Of a DNA stretch of 64,000 nucleotides, positions 46,974-56,564 are shown piece by piece. Below the pieces are notes generated by a model. The model was not told the origin of the DNA. It made no database searches and worked only from the letters and a program-made list of their open reading frames with translations. Position numbers and translations under genes: made by a program. Source of the stretch: Halocafeteria seosinensis (lineage: Eukaryota; Sar; Bigyra; Bicosoecida); NCBI GenBank assembly GCA_001687465.1, contig LVLI01000117.1:1-64000 (forward strand), given 5' to 3'. The first letter of the stretch is position 1; every line of letters begins with the position of its first letter.

Positions 46974-47048
46974 CTATATTTTGTGGTCGCCGGTCAGCGG
47001 ACGGTGGGCTTCTTGGCTTCCAAGCCAGCGAGCTCGATGCGAATCGTT

Positions 47049-47131
47049 AATCCACCCATTTTCGTTTCTTCTTCAACGATGGGAATGCCCGATCTTTGAG
47101 ATAGTCAATGACTTCTTGGGATATGCTGATT
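47049..47131 (-). pseudogene. MUTYH 3'-end fragment A (broken copy)
   Basis: About 83 nt match the last coding stretch of the intact MUTYH gene (50346-50427) on the same strand, with roughly ten substitutions by eye, including loss of the stop context. Only the C-terminal tail region is present. It is separated from, and inverted relative to, fragment B, so the duplicated copy has been rearranged. Confidence 0.8.
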
Positions 47132-47225
47132 TCTTCTTTCTCGCGACCAACATCTTCACGTGAACGTGGTCGACAGTTTGGCCGTCATCAGCTTGCCGAA
47201 GTTCCGCATCTCCCTTGTTTCCCAA

Positions 47226-47530
47226 GACCTTAGTGGTCTGGAGAAGAAGGATCTAATAGAGCGGACGACGAAGATGTGACTCCCAAGATGTGAGCCAATA
47301 CCATGCGGTCAGGAACCTCACATTTTCTCACATGTCAAGTACGAGTATTCTGTGATTTGCTCGTTGTCCGGGGAAAATCTGATACAGTATATGTAGTATC
47401 CTTCCGAAACGATTTGAGTGGGGTAGCATTAGCTCCTCTTCTGAGATAGAGGGTTACGGGTTGTCCACCTGTGCTGCCAAATTATTTTACACGGGTCTTC
47501 TTCCCCTTTCTGGCGATTCCCTACCTGGGA
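47226..47530 (+). pseudogene. MUTYH fragment B, inverted relative to the intact gene
   Basis: Matches the complement of about 50445-50705 of intact MUTYH (region encoding ELSGLEKKDLIES to GLLPLSGDFL) but lies on the plus strand. It is disabled: a 36-nt insertion after GATCTAATAGAG (about 47261-47296), an 11-nt insertion within the codons after KSD (CAGTATATGTA), a single-base deletion near TGTGATTTG, and many substitutions. It lacks the glycosylase domain entirely. It derives from the C-terminal NUDIX-like domain only. Confidence 0.85.
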
Positions 47531-47677
47531 AAAACATTGAGCAGTTCCGGATAGGGTTTACCTCTTACACGATTACACGCCGTAGTGTAGCCTGTAGCCT
47601 ACTTGTCTTCCGGTAGGAGCAATACAAATTGTACTAATACACACACCAAAAGCTGATTTGCCGTGCGAATGGTGATT

Positions 47678-47756
47678 TTGTGGTCGCACGGGCATCGCGA
47701 TAATTTGCGATAATACTCGACTAGTTTGTGCTCACAAGTTGTGGAACTACGGAAAT
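47678..47756 (+). repeat. Direct repeat, right copy (about 79 bp)
   Basis: Partner of 46893-46973; the blocks TTGTGGTC, GCGATAATTTGCGA, TAGTTTGTGCTCAC and GTGGAACTACGGAAAT are conserved in the same order. The rest of the interval 46637-48249 (1.6 kb) contains only the two MUTYH fragments and unrecognised sequence. Confidence 0.65.
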
Positions 47757-48249
47757 GATACCCAAGTACCGGTAATATCATGCAGGATATCTATCTTACC
47801 CAGTTCGGCAAAACATGTACAGGTATCCGTCCGTGAGACTTGAGAGAGCCAACTTAGTGAACACTGTGGGATATTTGTTTGCAAAGAAGGTATCATTTTA
47901 TGCGCAGTCACGATTTCAGACTGTTCCTCACGCGCTAGTTTATCCTCGAGAATGCTTTTGTGTGAGCATCGCTTAATCCATATGTGGGATTGCTGCGGCA
48001 TCATGCCAGATTACATGCCTACACCAGTATCAAGATCCTTCTTTGAAGACCACAACGTGTTAACTTTTTTTGCGAGCATGGACGAAACACAACTGCCACG
48101 TCGAATCGTGGTGGGCCTTGACGGATGTAAAACGGTTCCATCAGCAACTCTAACAAGGGATGAATAATTCACACAGTCCCATGTCATGGTTTAAATCGTT
48201 CTATTTGACGACAACGTCAGGAGTCTAGAGAGCTAGCACTGTTTTTGTT

Positions 48250-49668
48250 TTACTTTTTCCCACCATTGTTCTTTTTTTTGTTCTTTTTTTTGTTCCTTTT
48301 CTTTTGCCCTTTCCCCGCTGTTCCACCATCCCCATCGCTTTCTTCCTTCTTCTTGACAGTGGATTCCTGTTCACTTTCTCGGAGCAAGCGGGATAGCTCT
48401 GCACCTGTGATATGTTCCTTGTAGTGGACCTCTGCAAATACCGACGACGCGGGTTGTCCATTAATATACTTGTCCCGGCCGGTATTGTCCTGGAGCACTA
48501 CACGGTTATAGTTGTCCCTTCGATTCTTCGCTGCGTCCAGTCGCAGAAGATTACGATGAGATGTCCAGCAATTGTTCCCCGTAAAATTTAAATACTCTCG
48601 TTCTTGAGCAATGGTATCCATAAAGTTGTCAAAGTCCGTGCGGATGTCATCTGCGCGGCACTTTCCAAGGCCCAAGTTCTTCATCTTGTCTTTCAATTTT
48701 CTGAAACAGTCTGCGTGTACAACAGAATCCACCAGTAGAGATTTCTCTAATTTGACAATATCTGAGTAGTAAAGCCGCTCCAATCCCGATTTGTCCGGAA
48801 ACTCAATGCGAAATGGCGTTTTTCCTTTTTCGAATTCCGTAAACAACTGAAGGGCATCCTGATAAATTTTCGTTTTCTTTCCAGAGCATTCCTCCTGAGT
48901 TCCCATCGCTCCCTCGCGCTTGGCCGCATCTTCCGCAATGAGAGCTTGACGAAGTTGCTCCAATTCAGCGAGAGGCTGTAGCGTGTGAACTTCCACTTCT
49001 GTTCCACATGTTTTACGCGCATATAGCACGCCGCATACATTGAACTTCCACGACACTCCCTTACCTACTGCTTCCACCCAGCATTCTATAACAGGAGCTC
49101 CGGAATCCCCTGGTTCCGGCGGAGTATTACCAGGAGCAACTCTGTAGACTTGATGTACCCGATGACTTAGCCATACAACTTTCCCATACCGGTTGATGAA
49201 AAAGGTTAAGGATTGAGTCTTGTAATCCCGGTGACTAAAATCAATAGCAGGCAAGCCAGAAGGTTTTGCTTCTACGGGGGTGAGGGTGCATTGAATCACC
49301 ACTGCGTCGGGGCAGGTTTCCAGCTTTTCATACGGGCGATAAAACCCGCGTATATAGTTAAAGGATACGGTTGTCGTGTCTTCCAGTTTTTTTAGTTCAA
49401 GATTTTCTCCAAAGAACGGACAAGGGACAACGTGTGCATTCGAAATCAGATACGTTTCAAACTGGAAATACCCCAGTCCTTGTCTGTTGTTTGGCGTAGT
49501 AACCAGCACCATGTTATTCTTTACTTCATTCACGACGTCTTCTTCAAAACCTTCCAATGCCGTAAACTTCTTTTCGGCGTTCTCTTTCCACTGCTTCTCA
49601 TGGCGTTCCTGCTGAATACGCAGCCGCTTTTCTGTTTCCTCTCTGTCAGTCTGAGTCTCAGCGGCCAT
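48250..49668 (-). CDS. Orphan trypsin/chymotrypsin-fold serine protease-like protein with Lys-rich tail
   Basis: Intronless gene of 472 codons in a rearranged neighbourhood. A charged helix (residues 8-50) is followed by a chymotrypsin-like fold. His79 is in YLISNAHVVPCP, Asp121 in ETCPDAVVIQC and Ser189 in PEPGDSGAPVI, in the order and approximate spacing of the catalytic triad. So the enzyme looks active, with a GDSGAP motif as in many cytosolic, bacterial or viral-type trypsin folds. No signal peptide is visible, so it is probably intracellular. The second half (about 210-440) is unrecognised, with several Cys, and ends in a very basic run (residues about 455-472, mostly Lys and Asn). I know no orthologue. 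Lack of introns and its surroundings suggest recent acquisition, retroposition or origin from a mobile or viral element, but nothing proves this. Confidence 0.65.
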   Translation of the reverse strand: MAAETQTDREETEKRLRIQQERHEKQWKENAEKKFTALEGFEEDVVNEVKNNMVLVTTPNNRQGLGYFQFETYLISNAHVVPCPFFGENLELKKLEDTTTVSFNYIRGFYRPYEKLETCPDAVVIQCTLTPVEAKPSGLPAIDFSHRDYKTQSLTFFINRYGKVVWLSHRVHQVYRVAPGNTPPEPGDSGAPVIECWVEAVGKGVSWKFNVCGVLYARKTCGTEVEVHTLQPLAELEQLRQALIAEDAAKREGAMGTQEECSGKKTKIYQDALQLFTEFEKGKTPFRIEFPDKSGLERLYYSDIVKLEKSLLVDSVVHADCFRKLKDKMKNLGLGKCRADDIRTDFDNFMDTIAQEREYLNFTGNNCWTSHRNLLRLDAAKNRRDNYNRVVLQDNTGRDKYINGQPASSVFAEVHYKEHITGAELSRLLRESEQESTVKKKEESDGDGGTAGKGQKKRNKKKNKKKNNGGKK

Positions 49669-49795
49669 ACTTTCAGTCTATGATATGCCTCTTCTGGGTC
49701 CAAATACTGTAAAGGGAGCAAGAATGGCAGTATTATGCACAAAGAGTCTTATACTGAAAAGTCAAAACGCCACTCAGTAAATAATATCAAGCCTC

Positions 49796-49912
49796 TAAGT
49801 TCAACCAGGATCGGGCTCACTTAGAAGTCTTAGAGCCTCACTAAGTGACTTAGTCTAAGTCCGTAAGTTACTGTAACTTAGGGACCCAAAATAAGTGACT
49901 AAGGAATGTAGA
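49796..49912. repeat. Cluster of CTAAGT/ACTTAG palindromic motifs
   Basis: At least seven occurrences of CTAAGT or ACTTAG-like hexamers on both strands within about 115 nt. They include the palindrome ACTTAGTCTAAGT (about 49848-49860) and the perfect hairpin TAAGTTAC-T-GTAACTTA (49864-49880). It lies 130-240 nt upstream of the orphan protease gene. It may be a cluster of protein-binding sites or a tip-like remnant of a mobile element. The remaining interval up to 50341 shows no gene. Confidence 0.6.
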
Positions 49913-50341
49913 CCTCCCGACGTTCATGTATTCGAGATGCTCGAAACATGTTCCGTGCGGTAGCCAGTCGCTGTAGCGCTGGAGGCGACGTGTGCAGCGA
50001 ATGCAGCGTGGAGGACAGGGCGACGCTGGGGCGTGAATATGGAGCAAATAGAGGGAGATAGGAAAGGTACGTGTTAGCATTGTTCCTACCGAGGACTGAC
50101 GAATTCCCAGCTTCAAGTCTGGACTCGCTATCAGCTACATACGACCACAGGAAGTCAAGTTTCCCAACACCTCTACGTGATCCGTTCGGATAGCGTCAAT
50201 GCTCGTAGTTTGTCGGTACAACTAGAGTCGAGCAGCTCCCGTGTCAACAGAATGCTAACGTGATGCATATCCACCAATTCACTTGGTTATCGGTGTGCCG
50301 GCAGTGCCCGACACTTGTAAATCGTTGTACGATGCAACTTC

Positions 50342-52097
50342 CTAGTTCACCCGTTTTCGTTTCTTCTGCAATGACGGAAATGCCCGACCTTTGAGATAGT
50401 CAGTGACTTCTTGGGATATGCTGATTCCTTCAACGCCGTTCCTATGTAGGAAATCTCCAGAAAGCGGAAGCAAACCAGTGTAAAACAATTTGGCAGCACA
50501 GGTGGACAACCCGTAACCCTCTATCTCAGAAGAGGAGCTAATGCGACCCCACTCAAATCCTTTCGGAAGGATACTATCAGATTTTCCCCGGACAACGAGC
50601 AAATCCACAGAATACTCGTGCTTCACATGTGAGAAAACGTGAGATTCCTGACCGCATGGTATGGACTCTATTAGATCCTTCTTCTCAAGACCACTAAGCT
50701 CTCCTAACTTCGAGAACAATTTCTTCTCTCGTTTACTGTTCTGACGAAAAAGAGTAGGTGGCTGCTGAGATGGACTCTCTTTAGAGTTACTGCTGTCCTC
50801 CGTTGGAAGGCACAATGGTTCCCAGTGCTCCGACAGCAGTCCACCCTCGGGGCGTTTTGAGAGCAAGACATTCAATTTGCCATCTTCACACTTACGGATA
50901 ACCACACCACAACAAAAGCACTTGACAGGAACAGCAGACTTTTTCTTTTTTACGGGAAAGAGCTCCGGAGTTCGATCTCGCTTGTTCAAGTCGTGTACCT
51001 GAACTTCTCCGGGTATTGCAACTGTGGCGTTGGAGTCTATTGACCAACGATAGGCGGTACAGTACTCTTTTAAAGGGCATTGCTCGCACTTAGGACTTTT
51101 CGGAGTACAGACGGTCGCGCCGAGTTCCATCAACGCCTGATTGAAGTCACCTGGCCTTCCTTTGGAGACCAACTGTTCGGAAATTTTCCTGAGGAAAAGA
51201 AGGCAACATAAAGCCTAAGGATGATACTCGTGCAGTTTCGTTCACGACTTACCAACAAAGATGATTTAAGTCCGAGCTCTTGGCATCCATACCCACACCA
51301 AAGATTCTGGAATACACGCGGATTACATTCCCGTCTACTACCGGTCTCGGCTTGCCAAATGCAATAGAGGATATGGCACCCGCCGTATAGGGACCTATAC
51401 CAGGAATTCGCAGTAAGTTTTCAACATCTTTGGGTAAACTTCCTCCTTCTTGTTGAACCTTCTTGGCTCCTTCATGCAAGGACTTTGCACGCCGATAGTA
51501 GCCTAAACCTGCCCACAACGAGTTCACATCCTCCAAGGGACTCTCCGCTAAATCTTTAATCGTAGGGAACTTCTCGATCCATTTCAGAAAGTATGATATC
51601 ACTGTCTCTACCCTTGTCTGCTGGAGCATTACCTCGGATACCCATACCTCGTAAGGAGTTGGCGCGCGACGCTTCTCCACCTCGGTCGAGGATTCCACAT
51701 CGTCGTCACCCTGATCCAGTACAATCGTTTCATTATTTTTCTGGGGGCTAGTCCCATTAGTGTCGGTCACTGAAGACAGAGATCTAGCATTGGTGCTTGA
51801 CGTCCTCTTTGAGCCGAAGAAATCGTCCAGCTTCTTGTGTCCCTTGGATGCTGTTGTCTTGGAGGCTTCAGCACTGTTGTGTCGGCTCAGGTTGCTGGCC
51901 TGGTCACTTCCATCGTAAGGCGGGGGGTCACCTCTCCACGGTAGTTTCCTTCGACATGCATCATACCACTCTAATAGCCTCTGCTGAAATTGCTCGCGAT
52001 TCTTTGCGGCTTCTGTATCGTCTCCTAAAAGACTACTGTGTTCCACTACGGCTGGATACAATTCAGTATCCACTACTTTTTTCGATTTCGCCGCCAT
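50342..52097 (-). CDS. MUTYH: Adenine DNA glycosylase (MutY homologue)
   Basis: Base-excision repair enzyme removing adenine mispaired with 8-oxoguanine. Exons: 52097-51253 and 51188-50342 (563 aa). HhH-GPD core: WYDACRRKLPWRG at 44-56, then PTPYEVWVSEVMLQQTRVET with the catalytic Glu, LWAGLGYYRRAKSLHEGAK, LLRIPGIGPYTAGAI, and VDGNVIRVYSRIF with the catalytic Asp. The [4Fe-4S] loop is C309-X6-C316-X2-C319-X5-C325 (CTPKSPKCEQCPLKEYC). A C-terminal NUDIX-like 8-oxoG recognition domain follows, ending in a basic nuclear-localisation-like KKRKRVN. A Ser/Asp-rich insertion of about 75 residues splits PWRGDPPPYD from PTPYEVW. It contains KKLDDFF (88-94), a PCNA-interacting-peptide-like motif. Decayed pieces of this gene lie 3 kb away. 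Confidence 0.96.
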
Positions 52098-53146
52098 GAT
52101 ATGTAGCTTTTCCCAAGCTCGAACCAGGTTGACAAGCAGAGTTATACCTCATGTTCGGTCCATCAAACGAAGCGTGTGTGGAGATTCTTGATACTATATA
52201 GTCGTACGCCCGGCAAATTCAAATTCACAAACCGCGTTAGAATGGAATTCAAAGTGTAATGGAACCAGCGAAGCCGACTTGCACCGGTTAATCTGATCGT
52301 TCATTCATCCCTCTATTGCACTCATGACTTTGACGCATGAAGGCACTCATGCAAAATATGGTGCTATAAATTGCTTTGGGGAGAGTCGAGCGCAAAAGCG
52401 GCGCTGTGTACTTCAGCAATTCACGAGCCGGCCCGCGTTTATGTACCCATTTTCATTTTGTAGTTTGAATGTTCACTCCAAATGATGATGAAAAACATGG
52501 TATCCATAGAGTCGTATGTGTATGTTATGGCACGTAACCGAAGGCTTCTTCCCCATCAGCGACGTTCGAAACATAGAAAATGGCTTGCTGCAGGGGGCTG
52601 GGGGACAATTATGTTGGTGGGAAAACGCTAGAGTTTTTCTAGCTTCTAGGCAATTATTGAAATTTCAGTGTTCGTTCCTGTTTACATTGACCCCCTGCAG
52701 AGTAGGATTCTCGGTCGTAGGTCGATTGCAAGCAATGTCAGTATTCATGTACAAAGCATCCGCCAAACTCTTGGCCCGACCTTATTATTCCAAGCATCAT
52801 TGTGTCCCTGAAACGTAAAGCGTCAACTAGTGCTGCAGCAACTGTATCGGCTGGAGTCTTTCAGCTGCAAGTCAAGTTGCTTAATAAACCAGCCCAAGTT
52901 TGTCCTCTTTCCAAACTACTTGATATGTCTGAGACGAAGCACAGCCTGCCAACTTCACAAGACAGTCTAGAATTCTGAATAGTGACTGCTTTTCAGGCCA
53001 CATAATGGCCTACATTTAACAGTTGTCGTCTCGAATTGTCACGGCCAAAAAAATGATGAAACAACTGTGGTGTTTATAGCATATGCTATGGCGCGTACAC
53101 AGAGCTTTCAGCGTCGATAATTGAAGTAGGGAGCTGCATACAAGTG
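52098..53146. other. 1-kb divergent interval between MUTYH and a membrane-protein gene
   Basis: No convincing coding region. A weak ACTATATAG element near 52193-52201 sits about 100 nt upstream of the MUTYH ATG. The plus-strand frame 52516-52818 (100 codons) has no family features and atypical composition. The interval should contain both promoters; no repeat or RNA gene is recognised. Confidence 0.45.
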
Positions 53147-55123
53147 ATGGCTTCTCGAGATCTATCTGCGAGTTCCATTGAGCCTCAAACGAGTACCATT
53201 CCCTGTTGTGTGGCATCCGCTGAATCTGTAGTTGCTGATCAATCCAGCAGCGGTGCCGCAAGAAGCTCAGAGGATGACCCGAACAGACGAACAGCTGGTG
53301 CTAGTCCCACGAGCAGCTGCCACTTGCCTCCATTATGGGACATCACAGAGGATAAGCCAAGGCTAATTGCAGGCGTGACGTTCATTCATTCCATCATTTT
53401 GCTTTCGTTACTTATGTACAAGCGACGTTTGCTCTACAGTTGCCCGAACACTGTGGCAGGAAGACTGATGTTGAGTGGAGGTGGAATTATATCGGTAGCA
53501 TTAGCGTTTTGGGTATACAAGAAGCATGGTGGTTTATTAGTACGGAAGTGGAGTTTATGGAAAAATGTTGCCAAACGGTCTCTTAGCGAACAAGCAAGTG
53601 AGCTCCAAGGACGTCTGTCCAGTGGACTTCATCACGGTAAATCCACGCTTAACAAAGGGATTGAAAGCGCGCAGAGCTACCTAAGTGGAAGCAGGCAACG
53701 ATTGGAATATAGCTTTCAGCAACAATTCCATGACAAGATATCCAAGGCCATAGATTTGGCGTCAGTATTTTTGAAGAAGTCAGCTATCGATAAAGATATG
53801 CCTGAGGTTATCAAACACTTACTCAATGACTCTATCGATGCTGTACTACCCGACTTAAAACAGCAGATGTTCCACCGAGCACAGTCGTGGCTTAGCCCTG
53901 CCCGGCATCTTGGTTTCCTGTCTGCAGCCTCTCCTCTGACGACTGCCATAAATCGCAGAATTAACTTTTCGGCTAATGCTCGCACACTAGCGAGCGCTCG
54001 CCATCGGTTGGCCCAACGGGCGAAAGCATTGGCTGTAACTGGTACGCCTGTGCTTGAAACCAATTATTCCTCCGAATTTTCCCATAACGGTTCAAACAGC
54101 AAGTTTATTCGCGACGCGAGGCGATGCGGACGTCTGGTAATATATCGGTACGATCGATTGAGGGCTCAGATTCTGTACTCGCTGGAACCGTTCGATAAAT
54201 CTACTTGGGCATGTCTGAAGTCCAAGAGATGGTGCGCTCTCAATGCGATCGGATTGGTACCTGGCTTTATTAGTCAGATCTGGTGGCTCCTACTGTTCTT
54301 GATGAAAGACAAGAGTGATGAATACCAGTTAGCGAATTTCATTGTTGGTTTTGAAACCGCGAAGTTCTTTTCGGTTGGCGTATGGTCATTTGTACAGGGG
54401 GCTCTTAGACTATTTGTGTGCGTCCACATTTTGCGGGGGGAAACTTCATTTGATTCGACCGACACCTGCGACACGTACGGTGCTAGAGTTGGATGGGACG
54501 ATTTCGCGTTCTTCATCCTTCAACTCACTTTGGTGTGGACCTGCTTTTTGTTGTTACCGTCTTCTCGACGACGGTATCGGCATGCTGCCCAAGCCCGGCC
54601 CAAAGAGGAACGAGAAATGGAGAGCGAAGAGAACAGGAGAAGGACGAAGGCTTCCCCTCTAAGCAGAAGTGGGGAGTGGATCAAAGCTATGTACAGCCAC
54701 TTGCCACTGCTTTCGACCAACGCTACTGATGATACGCCCGCTGCAACAACTGGTAACAGCAAATACCTCCGTGGAGGATACCTAACTTCGATGTATAAGT
54801 ACTATGTCTCAATAGTCTCCATTACCGTCCTGTCTAGCGTTGTAATTGTGTACTGTATGGCCGATGAGCCCCAATGGAAGCAGCTGGGAAGCCTATTCTG
54901 GATACGAGTTGCCTACGGTTTATTATCGTTTCCATTCGTTGTGTTCAAACTCCCTCTTGCGATGCAGCTCTTCGTTTGTTCAACTCCTACCGCGTATGAC
55001 CAGCATGGACGGACGGTACTTCGTTATGGAAACGCTGAATACCCGCGAGACCCTAGCAGTATCCCTGGAGACACTCCAGATATTTCCTCCCACTCGGTGA
55101 AGCGTCAACTGTTTACCAGATAA
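53147..55123 (+). CDS. Conserved-looking multi-pass membrane protein of unknown function
   Basis: Intronless, 658 aa. A Ser-rich, probably cytosolic N-terminus is followed by two hydrophobic segments (VTFIHSIILLSLLMY; GGGIISVALAFWVY). A long amphipathic helical region of about 200 residues (KNVAKRSLSEQASELQGRLS, LEYSFQQQFHDKISKAIDLA) comes next. Then there are at least five further membrane segments (IGLVPGFISQIWWLLLFLM, FFSVGVWSFVQGALRLFVCV, FFILQLTLVWTCFLLLP, VSIVSITVLSSVVIVYCMA, AYGLLSFPFVVFKLPLAMQL). The block LYSLEPFDKSTWACLKSKRW before the third helix, with DEYQLANFIVGFETAKFFSVG after it, looks constrained. I do not know a named family. No signal peptide, kinase, channel-filter or enzyme motif is visible. 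It converges on RPL12. Confidence 0.75.
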   Translation: MASRDLSASSIEPQTSTIPCCVASAESVVADQSSSGAARSSEDDPNRRTAGASPTSSCHLPPLWDITEDKPRLIAGVTFIHSIILLSLLMYKRRLLYSCPNTVAGRLMLSGGGIISVALAFWVYKKHGGLLVRKWSLWKNVAKRSLSEQASELQGRLSSGLHHGKSTLNKGIESAQSYLSGSRQRLEYSFQQQFHDKISKAIDLASVFLKKSAIDKDMPEVIKHLLNDSIDAVLPDLKQQMFHRAQSWLSPARHLGFLSAASPLTTAINRRINFSANARTLASARHRLAQRAKALAVTGTPVLETNYSSEFSHNGSNSKFIRDARRCGRLVIYRYDRLRAQILYSLEPFDKSTWACLKSKRWCALNAIGLVPGFISQIWWLLLFLMKDKSDEYQLANFIVGFETAKFFSVGVWSFVQGALRLFVCVHILRGETSFDSTDTCDTYGARVGWDDFAFFILQLTLVWTCFLLLPSSRRRYRHAAQARPKEEREMESEENRRRTKASPLSRSGEWIKAMYSHLPLLSTNATDDTPAATTGNSKYLRGGYLTSMYKYYVSIVSITVLSSVVIVYCMADEPQWKQLGSLFWIRVAYGLLSFPFVVFKLPLAMQLFVCSTPTAYDQHGRTVLRYGNAEYPRDPSSIPGDTPDISSHSVKRQLFTR

Positions 55124-55247
55124 ACCAGGAAACCCATGATGTCAAGTTGTATATTGTTCACACAACTGTTCTAAAAAAGGGAAAATGTAAACAAGTATTG
55201 TTTGGATAGGATATTGCGCGGGACAGTGGATTGCACGACTATCACCT

Positions 55248-56095
55248 TTACTCGTCTTCGATCACTACGGTGCCGTTGTCAATCTCTTTGCAAACCTTGT
55301 GCGGATGTTTCTTATCAACCGTGCATCCGATAGAATGGCATGTTCCCAAGATTTCCTTTACTGTTCCGTAGAAGAAGCGAGCCATGGAGCGCTGCCTCAT
55401 TGTTCGGGCAATTTGCTTCACTTGTTCTAAAGTTAAGTTGCCGTCGTGCTTGACTGCAGGAATAAACATTAAAAAGTTCCTTACCCATCATAGTACGCGT
55501 AATCGAATATAATGACCACGTACTGTTCTTAGGTCCTTTCTTTCTATCACGAGGAGGTTCTTTCAACTCGCGGATAACCAATGACGAAGCACTGGGAACG
55601 ACCTCGACCTGTGTTGGCAAAAAAGACGAGTTGCTCCCAAAACCCCATCAACAGTGGCCTCAAGAACTTACAGTAGCCTGGCGGTTGACGACAGTAAGCT
55701 TGACAGTCACACGGAGTCCCTTCCAGTCCATTGTATTCTTCTGAATATCTTCACCTATCTTCTTGGGAGATAACCCAAGAGGACCGACCTTGGGGGCTAA
55801 GGTAGAGGCAGCTCCAACCTCACCACCTACTGTCCTCAAGTAGACTGCAAATACACACATAACACCATATAGTAACTGATCATGTCCCTATTGTCGACAT
55901 TTTCCCGGGAGAGGTGTCATCATACAGCACAGTAGACGGATTCCACCACTTCCCCTTGAGAGCAGACACCACCTCTGCTCCCCCGTCCCCTGTTCCTCGG
56001 CTACTGGCTGTACCCCATCCTTTTTGTAGTTCTTCGGCAGTGGAGCTTGAACACTTACTGATTTTGGCCTCCGAAGCATCAAATTTAGGCGGCAT
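55248..56095 (-). CDS. RPL12: 60S ribosomal protein L12 (uL11)
   Basis: Cytosolic large-subunit protein at the GTPase-associated centre. Exons: 56095-56059, 55844-55672, 55608-55524, 55453-55248 (166 aa; family 165). [12 protein letters not shown] continues across intron 1 as [20 protein letters not shown], then [65 protein letters not shown] and [20 protein letters not shown]. Only twelve codons precede the first intron, a common layout for ribosomal-protein genes. That intron is 214 nt, about three times the local norm. Residues [18 protein letters not shown] match the C-terminal rRNA-binding domain. Confidence 0.97.
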
Positions 56096-56564
56096 TTTGC
56101 TTTATATTTCTGTACCACACCAAAGAAGATACACGTGAAAATGATATGGAACGTCGAGATTTCGTCCAAATAGCGTGTATGAAGCGAAAAATGGGATACG
56201 GCCCATAAGCCTCCTCGGAGGGTTGCCAGCGTTCCAAAGCACTTACCAGAAGGATAATGAGCTATAATAGCTACTGTCCTTACAGAATACGGAGGATAAA
56301 CGTCTCTCCTTCTTTGGGTAAACACGGATTTCCTTATGGACACCGCGAACAATATCCTATCGTCCCTTGTATGTGATCGAGTCACTCAGCCAGGGAGCGA
56401 GGCGACAAACAAATGTTTCACTCACGAGAAGTGGATTTTTTGTGAAGTTCATGCGACATCGAGTCGATTGGGTCCAACAAAGCCTTAGAACGCCGTATTC
56501 TAGATCGAATTTTGCATTTTTTGGAAGCTGACACGCTGTGGAATAAGGCGTCGCATAGTGTATA

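Noticed and set aside
52516-52818. 100-codon plus-strand frame upstream of the membrane protein
   Set aside because: Composition is atypical and it has no recognisable domain or neighbour logic.
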